Assembly: GCA_035222895.1 (NCBI GenBank)
Contig: JAVYIG010007459.1
Location: 37,826-101,825 of the forward strand
Source: Strongylocentrotus droebachiensis
Taxonomy: Eukaryota; Echinodermata; Echinoidea; Camarodonta; Strongylocentrotidae
Reading direction: 5' to 3'
Length of the DNA: 64,000 bases
Shown here: positions 11,352 to 23,718 of the stretch, in pieces
Numbering within the stretch: the stretch's first letter is position 1
Layout: each line of letters starts with the position of its first letter
The notes under the pieces: generated by a model
What the model saw: only the letters and a program-made list of their open reading frames with translations
What the model was told of the DNA's origin: nothing
Databases searched by the model: none
Made by a program: the position numbers and the translations under genes

Positions 11352-11770
11352 TAATAACCTATATAAGGCGTTATGTTTTATATCTCAATCCGCTTAAATC
11401 TATAGAATAACAATTGGATTTATGATTTATGGCTACTAAGTACTAAAATCCATGTTCCAATATTTAGCAACTATTAAACAACATTTAACTGAACAACAAT
11501 CTGTTCTTGTAAAAATGGAAACTTTGTCAAAATCAATTGAGTTTCAGGGCATTAAAATAATATAATTGATTAAGATATAAGACGGACATAAAACATGTAT
11601 CAAAATACCCATCAAACCCAAATGAGTTCTCTAAAATGTTTACTTTACTTTTAAGGCGTAATAAGAATGCCTATCGCATCGTAAAATAATCTGAATTAAT
11701 TTCTTCCGTCAATCACAGTGAAGAAGTAATTCTTAATCATCATATTCATTATAAATCAACATCATTAACA
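11352..11770. other. No gene seen
   Basis: AT-rich sequence with nothing supportable. Confidence 0.5.
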
Positions 11771-12010
11771 TTACCGTCGTCGTTGTTTTTTCCGTCTTCT
11801 TCTTCTATCACCATCATCATCACAATCGTCATCACCATCACTTCCATCATCGTTATCATCATCATCATCATCATCATTATAATCATTACCATCATCAGTT
11901 TCATCATTATCAGTATCCTCCTCCTCAACTTCTATCACCATCATCATCACCACTACCACCACCACCATTATCCTCCTCCTAATCAACATCTTCTATCACC
12001 CATCTTTACC
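11771..12010. repeat. ATC/CCA trinucleotide microsatellite
   Basis: Long imperfect runs of (ATC)n, (CAC)n and (CTC)n. The Ile/His-rich and Asp-rich frames on the two strands are low-complexity artefacts. Confidence 0.85.
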
Positions 12011-12049
12011 ACCGTCATGTTATTAGTTCAATCAATTCTCAAAATATGA

Positions 12050-13690
12050 GTCCCCTACAGAAATGAGAACTTTTGAAAATAGAGATACGTGAATGTACAC
12101 GAAAATTTTGTTGACATAAAGTTGCAGAGAAAAAAAAATAGAAAAGGGTTTATAGAAATAAAGCTTAATGTGCATACATAAGGTTGATGATAATCAAATT
12201 GGAAATAATGACATTGAAAAAGAATAGAGAGTCATCCAAAAGCTATGTACTACTAATATTATTATGGTGCAGAAGATATTGATGTTTAAACCGCCGAAGA
12301 TTACATTTCTTCCCAAAATATTTCATCTCTTTCTGACGATGAATATAATATATGTGAAGGTTAATTAAACACATAGAGAATGTACACAAGCTGTATTCTC
12401 AATGAAGAAAAACAAAAACTCTAGACTCTGACAGAATAATTGCGGAATTTTTAAGGTGTTCTGAAATGAGGTCTGTCATATTTTAGTTGACACTTTTAAC
12501 GAGTGTTATGTCTCAGTCACATTTGATCTACAGGTAGGATACGGCTGCCGTAGGCCCCCGAAATCGAGAGATTTATGCGGGCGTTTCACTATCTTTTACA
12601 GGCCGTATAGGTCCCCGTGGGATTAAAGCGCAGAGTTATCACTTTTTTCATTTCTAGGGTCTCCGTAGCTATTAATAGGTATAGCACACCAAAAATAAGT
12701 ACAACAAACACATGTTATTTGATGATTGCAAATGATCAAGCTTTATGAAAGCTTAAAAAAAAAAAAAACAGAATTGAAATCGGTCAATGCGTTGTGATTG
12801 TATACCATTTTTTTGAAATCGCAAAATTACCGAAAAACCTGCCAGAAATGGTCAAATTGGCAAAAATGGCAAAATTCCACAAAGTTGACAACTTAATTCA
12901 TCACTTTCTTGGACACAAATAATAAATTAAATTATCAGACACTAAAATACCATCTTTGTGGTAAAAAATACAAAAAAGAAAATTCATATATCTATTACCG
13001 TTTTGAAAACAGAAGCCAACAAAAAGTAATTTTCGCCATTTTTGCGAATCTGCAGATATGAAAAATTTGTGAAAATATCTAAGTCTGCCTAATTAATATG
13101 CGCATATGTAAACAAATCAAAACAGAACATGATACATCAGTGAAACCTATGTATATCAGACAGGTATGGAAATATATTTCATTTTTTGGGCATTTTGAAA
13201 ATCATATATTCATAGATCATATTTTACACCATATATTAACCTTAAATTCCAAATATTTTTGCAATGCCAATAAAATATGGCGATGGAAATAACTTGGATC
13301 ACCGTCACAGCTATTTCCTCATGTGTTTCACAAATTATTCAAAAAAACCGATCATATGATAAGAATCTGTAGACTTTCAGCTACATCACAGTTATATTTG
13401 GCTATTTAAAAGATGTCAGATTTGAGGATTTATGGCGATTTTCCGAGAAACCATTCAACAGGCAATAACATTCCACAGGGACTGAATTTCAGAGTACCAA
13501 CAAGTTTGGTGATCCCAGTACAGTTGTGGCTTCCTTGAGTGTAAACAACAATTTGATTCAATGAGTGAAACACATGAGGATATTGCATTTTTGTAGGGGA
13601 GTTTTATACATTGAGGTGCATTTTCACCACGCAGAATAGCAGTGCGAGTCAATGGGCGATCAGCCGGCCATGCCACACATTGATGCTTAA
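12050..13690. other. No gene seen
   Basis: Non-coding sequence. Around 12540-12640 a GC-richer patch contains GGATACGGCTGCCGTAGG, and 12780-13300 has repetitive 'aaatggcaaaa' phrases. Neither could be assigned. Confidence 0.45.
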
Positions 13691-13699
13691 ATTTCTTTA

Positions 13700-14880
13700 G
13701 AAAAGTAAAATTGAAAAGGTAAAACGATGTATTGTAACTCAGGATTGTTGTAAACGAGGAATAAGAATGGTCGATGTTAAAAGGCGTTCACTTTTAGGCT
13801 TAAATGGCTTGTAATGATTTTAGACAATACAAAAGAAATTTGGAAAGATATGAGTCAACATTGGTTTCACTGTTTGGGAGACCTGCATCTACTTCTGAAT
13901 TGCAATTATACTGATGATGCATTACATCTCTTAAAACATTTACATTGAAATATTACTTGCAGGGCACCTCATAAAAATAACTACAAATCAGTTGAATGTC
14001 AGCCACATAAAAGAGTTGACGAAAATATTTTATATTATATCAAAATTGTTTTTGAAAATACAATTTTATTTTAAGAAGATTGTTATGCAACTGGTATTAT
14101 ATATCTAAAGGATATCTTTAAATACGGCACTTTTGTTTCAGTAAATGAATTATATATCCGTCTTAAAACTAGACGAAGTAAAGAACTTTGAATTCTTGAC
14201 TATACAAAGCTACACAAAATAAATTCCAAAAAACTGGATAAATGATAAGCATAGGGTAACTTTAGGATTCAAAGATCATAATTTTATTATCCCCCACATT
14301 GTATTTGGGAAAGCAGTTAAGCCTGTTAGCCATTTTAGTGGTATAATATGATGAGGTATCAAATTAAATAAATGGTTGTGTTGGAAAAATGTCTTGCAGA
14401 AGGATGTTTATTCTTGTTCTAATCTAACAGAAATTTGATTGGGATTAAAGAATTTCGTCTACGTGATTTCAATTTCAATCTTTTATATGATATGCTACCA
14501 GTTCAGACAAATCTGTTCAAATGGGCTCCTCTATACGATGACCTTTGTTTAAATTGCCGAGAAACTGAAGATGTTGTTCATGCCTTTTTTCAACTAAGAC
14601 AAACAAAACCTTCTTTGAATATTTAAAGGACTTAGTTTTACATGCTTTTAATATTAAAATGAATTCGCAAACCGCAATCGATTTGTTTATGACGATTACA
14701 TCTTGGTCTATTTATGAATTGATTAATTTTCGTAATAAGTATGGGTATGATAATAAGGAATCGAATTCGATATATTTATTTAAGAGAGAAATGACTCACA
14801 GACTAAATATAGATACACATTCGAAAGTAACAAATATGAAGTCACCTGCAAATCTAATTGGTTATATCTGAAACAATATT
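13700..14880 (+). mobile_element. Degenerate L1/Tx1-like LINE remnant
   Basis: Many stops interrupt the frame, but pieces of a LINE ORF2 C-terminus remain. 14435-14626 encodes GIKEFRLRDFNFNLLYDM, then a Cys pair (CLNC) and VVHAF, the usual zf-RVT-like block. 14659-14871 continues as the post-zinc-finger tail (TSWSIYELINFRNKYGY). Upstream from about 13780, phrases such as KEIWKDMSQHWFHCLGDLHL can be read. It is an old copy compared with the one at 470-2670. Confidence 0.72.
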
Positions 14881-15317
14881 ATGTTTATTATTGATGTTCC
14901 ATTGTTTTGCTGAATTGTTTGAGAAATTGTTTTATTGTTGAATATTGAATACACACCTCATTAGAGGCAAAGAGAAAAACAACAACATAGAAAATCACTT
15001 TGTTATGCAACATGAAAAATTGCATGGTAGTAAAGATAAAGATAAAGTAAAGACCCTTCCGAGAATCATGAAATTCTATTGGCAACGTTCCGAATAACAG
15101 TCAAATGACCACTGTAACTTCAATTCTTTAAAGCATCGCAATTTAAAACCGTATGCATTTTGCATTTTTTAAACCAACGTCATTTATATTTTGTAAAAAG
15201 CATTCATTAGTTCTAAATTTCCTTCCTATAATTTTTTTCTCCAGACGTGATAATGGAAAATGATTTCATGACCTAATTTTGTCCGCTTATTACAAATTTT
15301 AGCCCTCCACCAGCATC

Positions 15318-15836
15318 TTAATCTGTTTTCACGTAATTGTCTGCTGCTGTCTGTTGCATTGCAACTGTTTTCACCCCCTCCTCCTGGTCTGTGGCTATGG
15401 CTTCGTTATCATATCCAAACTTGTCATTTTTGTTCTCGTCATGTTCTTTATCCGTGGTCGAGCGGTGCTTCTTATGGAGGTACATGCCTACTTTGAGTAT
15501 TGCGATGACTATGGACGTATCGACGTAGAGGAAGACCGCATAGAGAGCTGGGTAGAACAGCATGTCGTAGAAGAGTGGTGAGTTGGCGAAACTCACTACA
15601 ATCAGTGTCGTGGCTAGAGAAACGTTTTGTGAGCCGGTTTCGAAGGAGATAGCGCGACACTTATTATGGGGTTGACGGAGCAAGACAGCCAAGCCATAAC
15701 CCAAACCGTAGCCCAGAAATGGGAGCAACATGGCACACATCCATAATTGCCATCCAGCGTTCAGGAATCCAGGGTTAAGTTTGAAGAACAGAACCCAGGC
15801 AGCGATCATAAAGAGGAAAGCGACGCCTACTCCGAC
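15318..15836 (-). CDS. SLC10A copy 2, exon 4 (terminal)
   Basis: Acceptor ...TATCCTCAG; stop TAA at 15318-15320. It encodes the last helices, the FETGSQN motif and the cytoplasmic tail. Confidence 0.9.
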   Translation of the reverse strand, partial: VGVGVAFLFMIAAWVLFFKLNPGFLNAGWQLWMCAMLLPFLGYGLGYGLAVLLRQPHNKCRAISFETGSQNVSLATTLIVVSFANSPLFYDMLFYPALYAVFLYVDTSIVIAILKVGMYLHKKHRSTTDKEHDENKNDKFGYDNEAIATDQEEGVKTVAMQQTAADNYVKTD

Positions 15837-18572
15837 CTGAGGATACATTGATAAGAACGGGTAAGAATGAAAAAAGGTAAAGTATACCTGTTCAGGGCAG
15901 TATTTCATCAAGCCTTGAAATTGACCTTAATTTTTTTTGTTAAAGATCGAAACCAATTTTAATTGATTACCCCCCCCCCCCGATCAGTAGCCAGGCATAA
16001 ATAAGAATGAGGGCAACACTGAAGGCACGGTGCTATATGTCATAATCAAGTTGTTTGAATGGAGATTTGAAGAGAGATGAGAACTTGCGCCACACTAAGG
16101 TCCTAAAGGCTAGACATTATATTACATTTGTCTCTCTATACCTAGGAGAGAAACGGGGACCTACTGGTTAGGCATTGCGGTCATCATAATTTCCATATTC
16201 CATCGCAGTATTCATCTGTTGGGAATACTTACCACGGAGTGGAGGTGAGGCACACAGTCATATGAATCTGATGATCGGATGTACTAAACACTGAAATTAA
16301 ATATGTGAAAAATAGGTTTCTAGCCCTGGAAAATAAACCATCTTAAATGGAGTTGGAAGTTTAGCGTGGTCCTCAAGGAATCTTGAAGGTATGTTCAACC
16401 CCGGATTGATATAGAAGATGTATGTTTAAGATTATTATACTAACCCTGGTGATATACTTGGCCCATTCTTTCCTCCACCAGCGGACAAACACTCCGAAAG
16501 CGACGGGAATGATAATGCTAACCAAGGTGGTTACAATGGTGACAAAAGGAATGACTGTATTGTCGTCGGTCCATACTCGGGAATAGATGAAGAGATTGAG
16601 GGGCATCATACCTATAGCAACCGCTGTCGAGACTGTTGTCATGCACACACTGTGTCACGTTAGGCAAAAGAAAAATGGAAGACGTAGTTCTGTTTTCATT
16701 TTGAAATATTGCATGACTTGTAAACATGATTGATAACCGCAGGAAGGAAATTCATTGACACGCTAAACGGTTTCTGAAAATTATAAGGGTGTTTGTCATT
16801 AATTCTGTAATAATAATAATATAGAATAGTGACTGCATCGCTGTTTATATAGGCTCAAGGCGATGTTACATCCTGCTATAACCCTTCTGCGCGTCGCGGT
16901 ATAGAAACAGCAATGCTTCGAATATTAAAGCAGTCCATAAATCTTTTATGTACTGAATTCACAAACAAATCTACAAAGAATTCTTATCTAATCCTTTTCT
17001 TTGAGTAAAGACTGGGTAAAACATCACATAACATCTGAGAAACTGTCTGTAAATCTAAGTTGTAAATTTGCCTGAATGTAGCGATCATTCGGGAATCGCA
17101 GACAAAAAAAAACACTGTATGGTATCCGCGCTCGCACAAAGAAACCTGTACACGTAAACCAATGGGGATCTCAGCAAAATGTATTTGTGCAGCCCGTTCC
17201 CCGGGACAACCGGCATCTTTAACAAACTATTGACCGGTAGGCGGGCATGTGGGCATCGTTTAAAAGCTATTAACCGGTAGGCGGGCATGGCTAAAATCAT
17301 GACTCTAATTTCGACCAATCAGATGGCTAGATTTCTAAAGAGAGGTATATAATAATAATGATATACTACTACTAATGATATTACATTTATAAGTGCCTTT
17401 TTATTAGCGCAAAGCGCATAAACAAAAACTACTAACGAACAAACAAAGAGAGAGAAATTTATCATACGAAATTTAACATTAATTACAATTTACTTGTTCT
17501 ACTGAGGTTATGTAAGTGGAAATTAACAGATTTTGATATATTTGAAACGTGATCTGACATATTCATATGCTTGTCAAACATGCGAAAAGATGGCGAAGGT
17601 GAAATGATGGCCATTGCTCCTGTGGCCATACCCCAACCTCCACCATCTTTGTCGTAATCACAATTATTTACCTGAGACATACATCACCGTCAGTCCAGTA
17701 TGTAAAGAGGTTAGAGAGGGTGCCCCCGGGACAGCAGGCAAGGATGAGAACTGAGAGAGCCCCCGCAGCCTCCAGTCTGAAAGCAAGCCCGAGACAGAAT
17801 GCGATGAGGGGCATCAGGACAAACTGACATAGCATCCCAACGAAGAAACCAGCAGGATGACGAAACTGTGGTTATAAAATTGTGAGCACAATCACAAAGA
17901 TTTTCGAGAAATAAGCTCAAAGTCATTTGAATACACTGGTGTCAATCCCATACAAAATCAGTTTCCAATTACGTAATACGTCGATATAGCGTGAACTCAT
18001 TTTAATAGTTGATGGACAAGACTATTAAAATTGGCTTAATCTGATTTGAAGAAAAAATATGGAATCATATTGTCATACAAATATTGTTACATTTTCAATA
18101 GAAAAGAAACTAGGCCTACATATGGCCTGCATGAACATCACTAACAGCAGTAGGATGATGAAGTATGATGATCTGCTCTAGGCATCATTTCCAAGATAAG
18201 GTCCATTACTACTGAGGTTTTAACAGCAATTTGAATATTTCTTACCTTGCAATAATGTTCTTACTTTATTGAAAAGTCGGATATAATGTTTTTGGGGGTC
18301 TAAAATTTGCCGGTGAGGCAAACTGCTCTTTCACCCTCTTCAAGTAAGCTGGTTGCCTAGGCTTTTAGTTTTTTTAATGCCAGATACTTACTGACCGTTT
18401 GTTTCAAATCCTTGAGATCGATGGTGCAACCCATAGAGATCATCAAAAATACCAGGAGTAAGATGTTGACCACCTGGGTGGCCAAAGTGAGCGCTTCAGT
18501 GGTGCTATCATTGACAGTGCCATTCCTTGTCGTGTTCATCAAGGTCGTCATTTTCATAGTTGACATCTCCAT
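15318..18572 (-). CDS. SLC10A-family sodium/bile-acid cotransporter-like protein, copy 2, complete (4 exons)
   Basis: Exons 18572-18396, 17865-17672, 16649-16445 and 15836-15318 join to 1095 nt, that is 364 residues plus stop, close to the usual 350-380 of the family. Junction phases are 0, 2 and 0 and all introns are GT-AG. Residues 1-59 carry three N-glycosylation sequons (NTT, NGT, NDS) and the helix ending SMGCTIDLKD. Residues 60-123 include MLCQFVLMPL and CCPGGTLSN. Residues 124-192 include MTTVSTAVAIGMMPLNL. Residues 193-364 contain GYGLGYGLA and ISFETGSQN (about 254-263; the Glu and the Gln-Asn belong to the family's Na+-binding region), a last helix, and a hydrophilic charged tail rich in Lys, Asp and Glu. 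It is a multi-pass plasma-membrane protein that by family would couple Na+ entry to uptake of bile-salt-like or sulfated anions; the actual substrate cannot be told. A partial paralogue lies at 2780-3691. Confidence 0.9.
15965..16440. other. Intron 3 of SLC10A copy 2
   Basis: Intronic sequence with a C-run near 15970. No other feature seen. Confidence 0.6.
16445..16649 (-). CDS. SLC10A copy 2, exon 3
   Basis: 205 bp, acceptor ...GTGACACAG, donor GTTAGT. The first codon is split with exon 2, giving LSVCMTTVSTAVAIGMMPL, which lines up with the conserved SMTTCSTLLALGMMPL block of vertebrate family members. Confidence 0.9.
17217..17290. repeat. Short direct repeat
   Basis: The 'accggtaggcgggcatg' phrase occurs twice (near 17231 and 17273), inside intron 2 of SLC10A copy 2. 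Confidence 0.7.
17672..17865 (-). CDS. SLC10A copy 2, exon 2
   Basis: 194 bp, acceptor ...ACCACAG, donor GTAAAT. It encodes the CCPGGTLSN motif. It is almost identical in bases to exon 2 of copy 1 over most of its length. Confidence 0.9.
18396..18572 (-). CDS. SLC10A copy 2, exon 1
   Basis: The start codon is at 18570-18572 and the donor GTCAGT follows 18396. It encodes 59 residues: a Met/Thr-rich extracellular N-terminus with three sequons and the first helix. Confidence 0.85.
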
Positions 18573-19021
18573 TTCGTAATAAAGGCGATGTCCTGATGAA
18601 ACAATTATTTAAAGAAGTTAGCTTCAATAAAAGCGTGACAAATGAAGCAGTAAGTAAAACCCCAAATAAAAATCAAGCACCAAAACATTTGTTCTAGGCA
18701 TTATCATTTACGCAGTGGTTGCGAGAATTAAAAAAAAAAGTTAGCATTAAGGGAGAATTGTAACTTTTAAATTCTAACTTCTAAGAGGTCTCCATAACTC
18801 CAGCATAGGTCGATGCACAGTAGTATTATGCAATCGTCACTCGTTAAAAATATGTTTTCCCCCGTGTTTCTGCTTTCTAACCAAACAACATACTAAACAT
18901 ATTTGAGCTTTACATAATGCAACATTATGTATAACCGGGGAACACTCACTAGATATCATAGGCGAGTGTCATACTATATAAATCATCCGACCAAAGACTG
19001 GACTACTAGTGCCGTAGGGGG

Positions 19022-19590
19022 CAGGGGCGTCGCTAGACCTTTTTCAGTGGGGGGGGGGGGTGTAAAGGCCACCGATTACAAACAAAACTAGCCACCAATT
19101 ACCGACAAATATATTAATGCCATGTCTACAAATTTAACCCTATAAGCCCGGGGCCCGCATACAACGATGTGCTCGGTTTACTTTTTCTTCGCCCCTCCTC
19201 TACACCTGTTATTCAAATTCTACCGAGAAAAAAAAATCCATAATTTCTGGTTGCCATGCTAACCATAATTGGACGACCACTTCATGTCAATCAAATTTCG
19301 TTTTTCTATTACATGTGCTATTTCAGATAACATGAAATTGTGGGTAATATACGGTGTAAAAAGGGAAATAGGTTTTTAATTGTTCTCAGTATTTGTTTTC
19401 CCTCTCGTACAGCTCTCATGAGCCAACCAGCCCCCTTTTCCCGGTCGATGCAATATCATGAAACACTGAAAGAAAAAATATAAAATATTTAACTGCCAGT
19501 AGGGGCGGCAAACCCGGGGAGTCTTAAACAAACAAAAGGGGCAATTTTATGTTTTGTACCAGGCTCCAGAAAATCTTGATACGCCACTGC
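19022..19590. mobile_element. Possible hAT-like remnant
   Basis: Begins CAGGGGCGTCGCTAGAC with a G-run just inside and ends GATACGCCACTG, resembling hAT terminal repeats (CAGTGGCG-type). No convincing 8-bp target duplication and no transposase coding. Confidence 0.4.
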
Positions 19591-19679
19591 TTATACTGTC
19601 ATTTTTTGGGGTCATATTCATGCAATTTTTTAAATTATGGTTTATGAAATAAAGCTATAATGATAATCAATACAAATTG

Positions 19680-19945
19680 AGAGGTGTTGTGGTCTAGTGG
19701 ATAAATCGTCGGACTGTGGATCACAGGGTCCGCGGTTCGAGTTCCCTCGCGGCACAAATTTCCTTAGGCAATTGCCACTCTCCACCCAGGTGTTGAATGG
19801 GTACCGGTAGGAAGGAATTCCTTGAATGCTGTGAGCGCAGAAATCGGCAACCTAGCAGAGCCGGGTAATATTCGGAGCGCCTTGAGCACCTTGCGTGGTG
19901 AATATGTCCGCTATATAAATATCCGATATTATTATTGTTATTAGT
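19680..19945 (+). mobile_element. tRNA-derived SINE (family 1)
   Basis: The tRNA-like head has an A-box (TGGTCTAGTGG) and B-box (GGTTCGAGTTCC). A body with GGTACCGGTAGGAAGGAATT, CTGTGAGCGCAG and GGCGCCTTGAGCACC-like text follows, then the tail GCTATATAAAT and an ATT run. This architecture is that of a pol III-transcribed SINE; the element at 34690-34950 is the same family in reverse. Confidence 0.82.
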
Positions 19946-21050
19946 CAGAGTAAATTCTATCAAATACATGCTCTCAAGTTTTGTACCATCACAGCGTTCA
20001 TCTTTTTCTTTTTAATCCCAACCTTTCATTTGCACAATTTTTTCTTCTTTTACTCCAAGTTCAATTTAAATTCATGGGGTAAATCCAGCATCTGCATGTC
20101 TTAGTTATGAGTAGCGGATCTTAGGGTATGCCGGTCGGCTGCCGTCGAATTTCTTGCATTACCTTTAGAATCGATTTGGACTTCATTATTTTCATTTTGA
20201 ACAGGATATCAATTACTTCATAAGGATTCGCTATGCGACCTATTAGAGAAAATTAGAGCTTAGAATGATAATAGCCCTATGCGAAAGAATTAGAATAATG
20301 TGTACTCACCGTATTTCACTTGTGCTATAATCTTGATAACAAGAGAATCTCGTCCAAATACGGCAGCTCAAACGTACGTTTTGCTCAAGACTAAAACTAT
20401 TTTCAATAGAAAATCGTATATTTAAACATACGCCCATGTATATTTACAGGCAGTGTATGTTCTTTGTAAGACATATCGGAGTCAATATTGATTTCGCTTT
20501 GCAGCCCGAAATATAATTCGTGAATAGAAGACACACAGTAAATATGGGGGGGGGGGGGGGGTCTTCTAAAACTTTTGTAACGCCTACCTGTATTATTTCC
20601 ACTCTGATTACACTGGACTTTGACTTTGTCCTTATTCCTTTCATAACACCTTTCATTGCCAGGAGGCAGGGGGAAACGAGGCCCCCTTTTTTGGTAGTAA
20701 TAAAGTAATAACAATCCCAGTTGTGAAAAGTATGAGCCGTGTTCAATGTTTACAGTACATTGGCAAAGTGGTCAAATAAAATTAGTCATTTTCAAGTAAA
20801 ATAATACGAAGTGCTCTTAACGGAAGCTCTTTCCGTACTGTCTTAACGATATCTTTCTTCAATACTGTCACTAAAATCATCATGTTGCATTACAAAACTG
20901 TTGTAAAATGACGTATGAGAAATACGAGCAACATGGGCTCACGTACTAAACTGAATTACGTATACAACGGTCATTAAGCACCTATAATGATGATGATAAT
21001 AATAATTATAATAATAATAATACAAATAATAATGATAATGCTAATGATAA
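19946..21050. other. No gene seen
   Basis: Non-coding sequence with a poly-G tract and, at 20985-21055, an AAT/ATG-rich microsatellite leading into a SINE tail. Confidence 0.5.
20546..20562. repeat. Poly-G tract
   Basis: A G-run of about 16-17. The glycine- and proline-rich frames around it are artefacts. Confidence 0.85.
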
Positions 21051-21059
21051 TATTAATAT

Positions 21060-21195
21060 TAATATCAGCTACCTTTATAGCGCACATATCCACCACGCAA
21101 AATGCTCAAGGCGCTTCAAAACTTTTCTAGGCTACCGTTTTCGGTGCTTACAGCATTCAAGGAATTCCATCCTACCGGTACCCATTCAGCATATG
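21060..21195 (-). mobile_element. SINE family 1, 3' part only
   Basis: Reverse-oriented tail and body: 'tatagcgcacatatccacc', 'ctcaaggcgctt', 'ggtgcttacagcattcaagg', 'ctaccggtacccatt'. The tRNA-like head is missing. Confidence 0.72.
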
Positions 21196-21214
21196 GCTAG
21201 TTAAAGGAACTAAC

Positions 21215-21360
21215 GCCCATCTTCGACGCTATTTTGAAGATAACCTTTTTCCGGGGGTTCAATTTTCTTAGATTTTTGGTAAGTTGTTCCTGATCTCAAA
21301 CACTACTGGATACCGTCGAAAAACCTGTTGTTGCAATTTTTAGGGGTCAAATTTTACAGT
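21215..21360. repeat. Dispersed repeat shared with 50370-50510
   Basis: Both places contain 'gacgc(c)atttt/ttcgaa-ataacc', 'tttccggggg', 'cttagattt' and 'ttgttgcaatt' in the same order. The family is not recognised. Confidence 0.6.
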
Positions 21361-23380
21361 ATAACTCATATTTTATCCACAATATAATACACCTACTGTC
21401 TTCTATTTCATTTACCTTTATCTCTTTCATTCTTCAATATCCTACCTTTATAATGTTACTATATATAATACCATAAGCTACACGCATAACTGAGTCATTC
21501 ACAATCTACTATTTCTCCGATTTGATACGTTACTGTATTTGATTTTCAGTTTGTATTATGATTTACAACTTGGTTCCTTTACTTGTTTTGAAATTCTGCC
21601 ATTCAGCCAGTTGGCTTTCACATATTTTCCAATAAAAATTATTGCTACCTATAATTACCGAAATAATTATCTAACTAACTAACTGAATGACTATTATTAA
21701 CATCGGAAACAAAGTAACGGAAATCGAACGATAGCAAGTTGGTTGTCATAGCTATGTCCGTGGACATTGATTTTACTTCCTTAATTAGAGAAGCAACACA
21801 ACACTCATTTCAATAAAATGGTAAAAGTGAGAATGAACTGCATTCCTACATTGTACATAGTAATATTATCACATGATCTTTATTCGATTCCACTCAGCAT
21901 CAATTTTATTACACTTGAATGTGTGAATTATACAAAATGATTATACAGAAAAGAGAAATTAATGAACGAATTTTAAGCACTGATCAATGCTTAGTGACTT
22001 GGTAACATTGCCTCAGATTCTGAAACAAAATCCTGTATTAAGCTCATGCTGCAATCATAATTATAAACCTTTAAGTCATTCAGGAATCCCATGACTTTTA
22101 CAAGCCGATCGCCTGTCTGATTATTAATGATTGGAAATCGAAATTCATTTTCGTTTCCCTAACATTTTTTAAAACACTACAGTCTATTGGGGCAAATGAG
22201 TAGGGTAAAACCGGTCGCTCAAAGATTTTTACTTTGTTGAGGCACTTCATGATCATTTTGAAGCATCAATTGTTTAGGGCTTCCATATTACACCATATCA
22301 CAGACACTGATAACACGTAGGGCCATGCATCTCAGATTTAACATTGTTAAGCGATGACTTTAAATCCAGAAACACTCCCCGTCCCTCCCCAACCATCCAC
22401 ACCCCAAGGCACACACATTCATACGCACAAACATCAGCCTTCAGTCTTGATAAATTTACTTAGAAGTAGAAAAATTAGAGTGGTAATAAAATAATAAACA
22501 TGTACAACAATTACTTCATCCCTTCAAGTCTGTTGAAGATGAGATGTTTTTTGGGACACTTGGTATAGTTAAATACTTTCCCATTTTTGTAGATGTAGTC
22601 CTAATTAATTTCTATTTATATCCAACCCGTTTTCCTCATCGATATATTAAAATATCTTCTTTTTCACATCTGGTGTAGGAATTACACTCTCTGACCTCGA
22701 CCGAAATATAATATAGTTTATTATGAAGATTAATGCATTGCGGCATTTAGTTTTCATCGGAGTTCATATTATGAGTATACATGCACATTTTCCCACTTCG
22801 CGTTGTGTAGTTCTACTAGCCCATTTTTTTCAATCAATCCCTGACACATGGCTTTGACATATTCGAAATTCGATAGTTAATGTGAATATGATTATGACGT
22901 TTGTTTGCAAAAAGAACACCGGTCATTATGAACAAAACCTAACTTGAGAGATACTTTTTTGTATAAATTGCTCATTGGAGTAATTTGTACTGAAATTCCT
23001 TAATTTTTATGACATAGCGTTCTAATTATGGCCGTTACAAAAATATTGTTGACCTCCTGTTTTGATTAATCCATCCTGAATTCGTAAAGTTTATGAACGT
23101 TGTAAATCTGTAATGAAGGGAGCGTACACCTTTCTGGATGGTAAATCTTTCATTAGGATTATATTTCCAGATACACACACAAACACACGCACACATCCAA
23201 ACACATCTCATACATATGCCCACTTATATACATGACTTGTACACATCACTATCAAAACATAGAGTAAATACAGAAATACATGTAAATGTATATCAAATAA
23301 ACATTTATCTCGAATACACGTGATCCATTCAGTTAGACAAGTGTGATGTAGTTTTTTTTTAAAATGATTTAATGTTCCTA
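21361..23380. other. No gene seen
   Basis: AT-rich non-coding sequence. Only a small CA-rich patch at 23160-23230 stands out. Confidence 0.5.
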
Positions 23381-23718
23381 TTGAATATCGAGTTTGATCA
23401 TGGATTATATATCTTTGTTATAAATCATGATGTTATTTGGATGTCGTTGTTATGTGATTGGCACATGATATCACTTCCATTTATCGTTGACTAATGTTTA
23501 CCTGTGATAAGGATCTTGTTCATAAGCTCATAACAAATTTTAGAATTCATTGAATATCGAGTTTGATCATGGATTATATATCTTTGTTATAAATCATGAT
23601 GTTATTTGGATGTCGTTGTTATGTGATTGGCACATGATATCACTTCCATTTATCGTTGACTAATGTTTACCTGTGATAAGGATCTTGTTCATAAGCTCAT
23701 AACAAATTTTAGAATTCA
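23381..23718. repeat. 169-bp tandem duplication (two copies)
   Basis: Copy 1 is 23381-23549 and copy 2 is 23550-23718, both starting TTGAATATCGAG and ending TTTTAGAATTCA. I see no difference between the copies, so the duplication is recent or an assembly artefact. Confidence 0.9.

Noticed and set aside
11771-12049. Asp-rich and Ile/His-rich proteins
   Set aside because: Products of a trinucleotide microsatellite read in two directions.
19680-19760. tRNA gene
   Set aside because: A- and B-boxes are present but the sequence continues into a SINE body found elsewhere in the window; the acceptor stem is not convincing.
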